Shown in pieces: positions 4,929-5,434 of a stretch of DNA of 5,434 nt. Under the pieces are notes generated by a model. The model had not been told where the DNA came from. It was given only the letters and a program-made list of their open reading frames with translations, and ran no database searches. The number at the start of each line of letters is the position of its first letter. The first letter of the stretch is position 1. The stretch is from assembly GCA_031280075.1 (NCBI GenBank), contig JAITHG010000042.1:1-5434 (forward strand), read 5' to 3'. This DNA comes from Eubacteriales Family XIII. Incertae Sedis bacterium (lineage in GTDB: Bacteria; Bacillota_A; Clostridia; Peptostreptococcales; Anaerovoracaceae). Both the position numbers and the translations under genes were made by a program.

Positions 4929-5434
4929 GTGCGGGCACCATCCTCTTCGAGGCAAAGGGACTCTGCAAGAGCTTCGGGCCGACGCGTGCGAACGTCGATG
5001 TAGACCTCACGCTGCGGCGCGGCGAGGTGCACGGGCTCGTGGGGGAGAATGGCTCGGGCAAGTCCACGCTACTCTCCCAGATCGCGGGCATCGCTGTCGG
5101 GGACGCGGGCACGATGCAGATGTCCGGCGAGACCTACGCCCCGCGCTCTCCCCTCGATGCCTATGAACGGGGTATCGGGACGGTCGTGCAGGAACTGGGA
5201 GTCATCGGCAACCTGCCGGCAGGTGTCAATGTCTTCGTCGGTCGGCACAGGCGCTTCACGCGTGCCGGCATCGTGGACACGAAGAAGATCAACGAAGAGG
5301 TTCGCTGCGTCGCGCAGGAATGGGGGCTGGAGGACTTGCCGCTCAACCGGCTCGCGCAGACGATGAACGTCGAGGGGCGCAAGCAGGTGGAGTTGCTGCG
5401 TGCCCTCGCCGTGAACCCGGAGCTGCTTATCCTC
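4925..5434 (+). CDS. ABC importer ATPase, RbsA/MglA-like, N-terminal part
   Basis: The visible 170 residues are the first nucleotide-binding domain of an importer ATPase; the gene runs off the right edge. In order they show the A-loop region around CKSFG (14-18), an intact Walker A GENGSGKST (40-48), the Q-loop VVQEL (87-91), and the helical domain. The signature region around 146-161 reads MNVEGRKQVELLRAL, where relatives have LSVGQ or LSVAQ-type residues. It ends at the hydrophobic strand LLIL, just before the expected Walker B aspartate. Relatives of this type are about 500 residues with two tandem ATPase domains, so about two thirds is probably missing. The ATG at 4925 overlaps the permease stop and has a strong GGGAGGTGG site (4912-4920). 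The atypical signature suggests that one of the two ATP sites is weak or non-hydrolytic. Confidence 0.9.
   Translation, partial: MSAGTILFEAKGLCKSFGPTRANVDVDLTLRRGEVHGLVGENGSGKSTLLSQIAGIAVGDAGTMQMSGETYAPRSPLDAYERGIGTVVQELGVIGNLPAGVNVFVGRHRRFTRAGIVDTKKINEEVRCVAQEWGLEDLPLNRLAQTMNVEGRKQVELLRALAVNPELLIL

Noticed and set aside
1..5434. CRISPR arrays, tRNA or rRNA genes, insertion sequences
   Set aside because: I saw no spaced direct repeats of CRISPR type, no cloverleaf-like segment, no rRNA-like sequence and no transposase motifs or terminal repeats.

Overview
The window is a GC-rich, gene-dense bacterial segment with strong Shine-Dalgarno sequences (AGGAGG, AAGGAGG, GGGAGGTGG), a lipoprotein with a glycine-rich tether and short operonic gaps. 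This fits a GC-rich Gram-positive anaerobe, for example a clostridial Bacillota or possibly an Eggerthella-type Actinomycetota. That assignment is inference from style only; no phylogenetic marker is present.

Layout. Bases 1-128 hold a terminator-like hairpin (19-39), a good sigma-A-type promoter (59-87) and a short dyad at the predicted transcription start. A LysR-type regulator follows on the + strand (129-1061). Its 3' end overlaps, tail to tail, a 49-residue acidic protein gene on the - strand (1046-1195). That small gene lies 40 bp downstream of a uroporphyrinogen-decarboxylase-superfamily gene (1236-2393, - strand, TTG start). The two form a probable operon.

Bases 2394-2770 are a 377-bp divergent control region. 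It contains GGCAGG repeats with a hairpin, a perfect 20-bp AT-rich dyad (2581-2600), a strong promoter (2619-2647), an imperfect 26-bp dyad at the predicted start site (2651-2676) and a GC hairpin touching the ribosome binding site. To the right, on the + strand, runs a CUT2/ribose-type ABC importer operon: a substrate-binding lipoprotein (2771-3943), a permease (3966-4928) and an ATPase that leaves the window (4925-5434+).

How it may work together (inference). The importer brings in a small, probably sugar-, nucleoside- or methylated-type ligand. The UroD-superfamily protein, which is not heme-pathway HemE, acts on that ligand or on a methyl group derived from it. The LysR protein is a candidate regulator, because the 20-bp dyad sits about 63 bp upstream of the predicted importer start, the classic LysR activation position. 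The least described parts are the small acidic protein, the UroD-like enzyme without the usual His-x-Cys metal motif, the ATPase with a degenerate ABC signature, and the dense control region.
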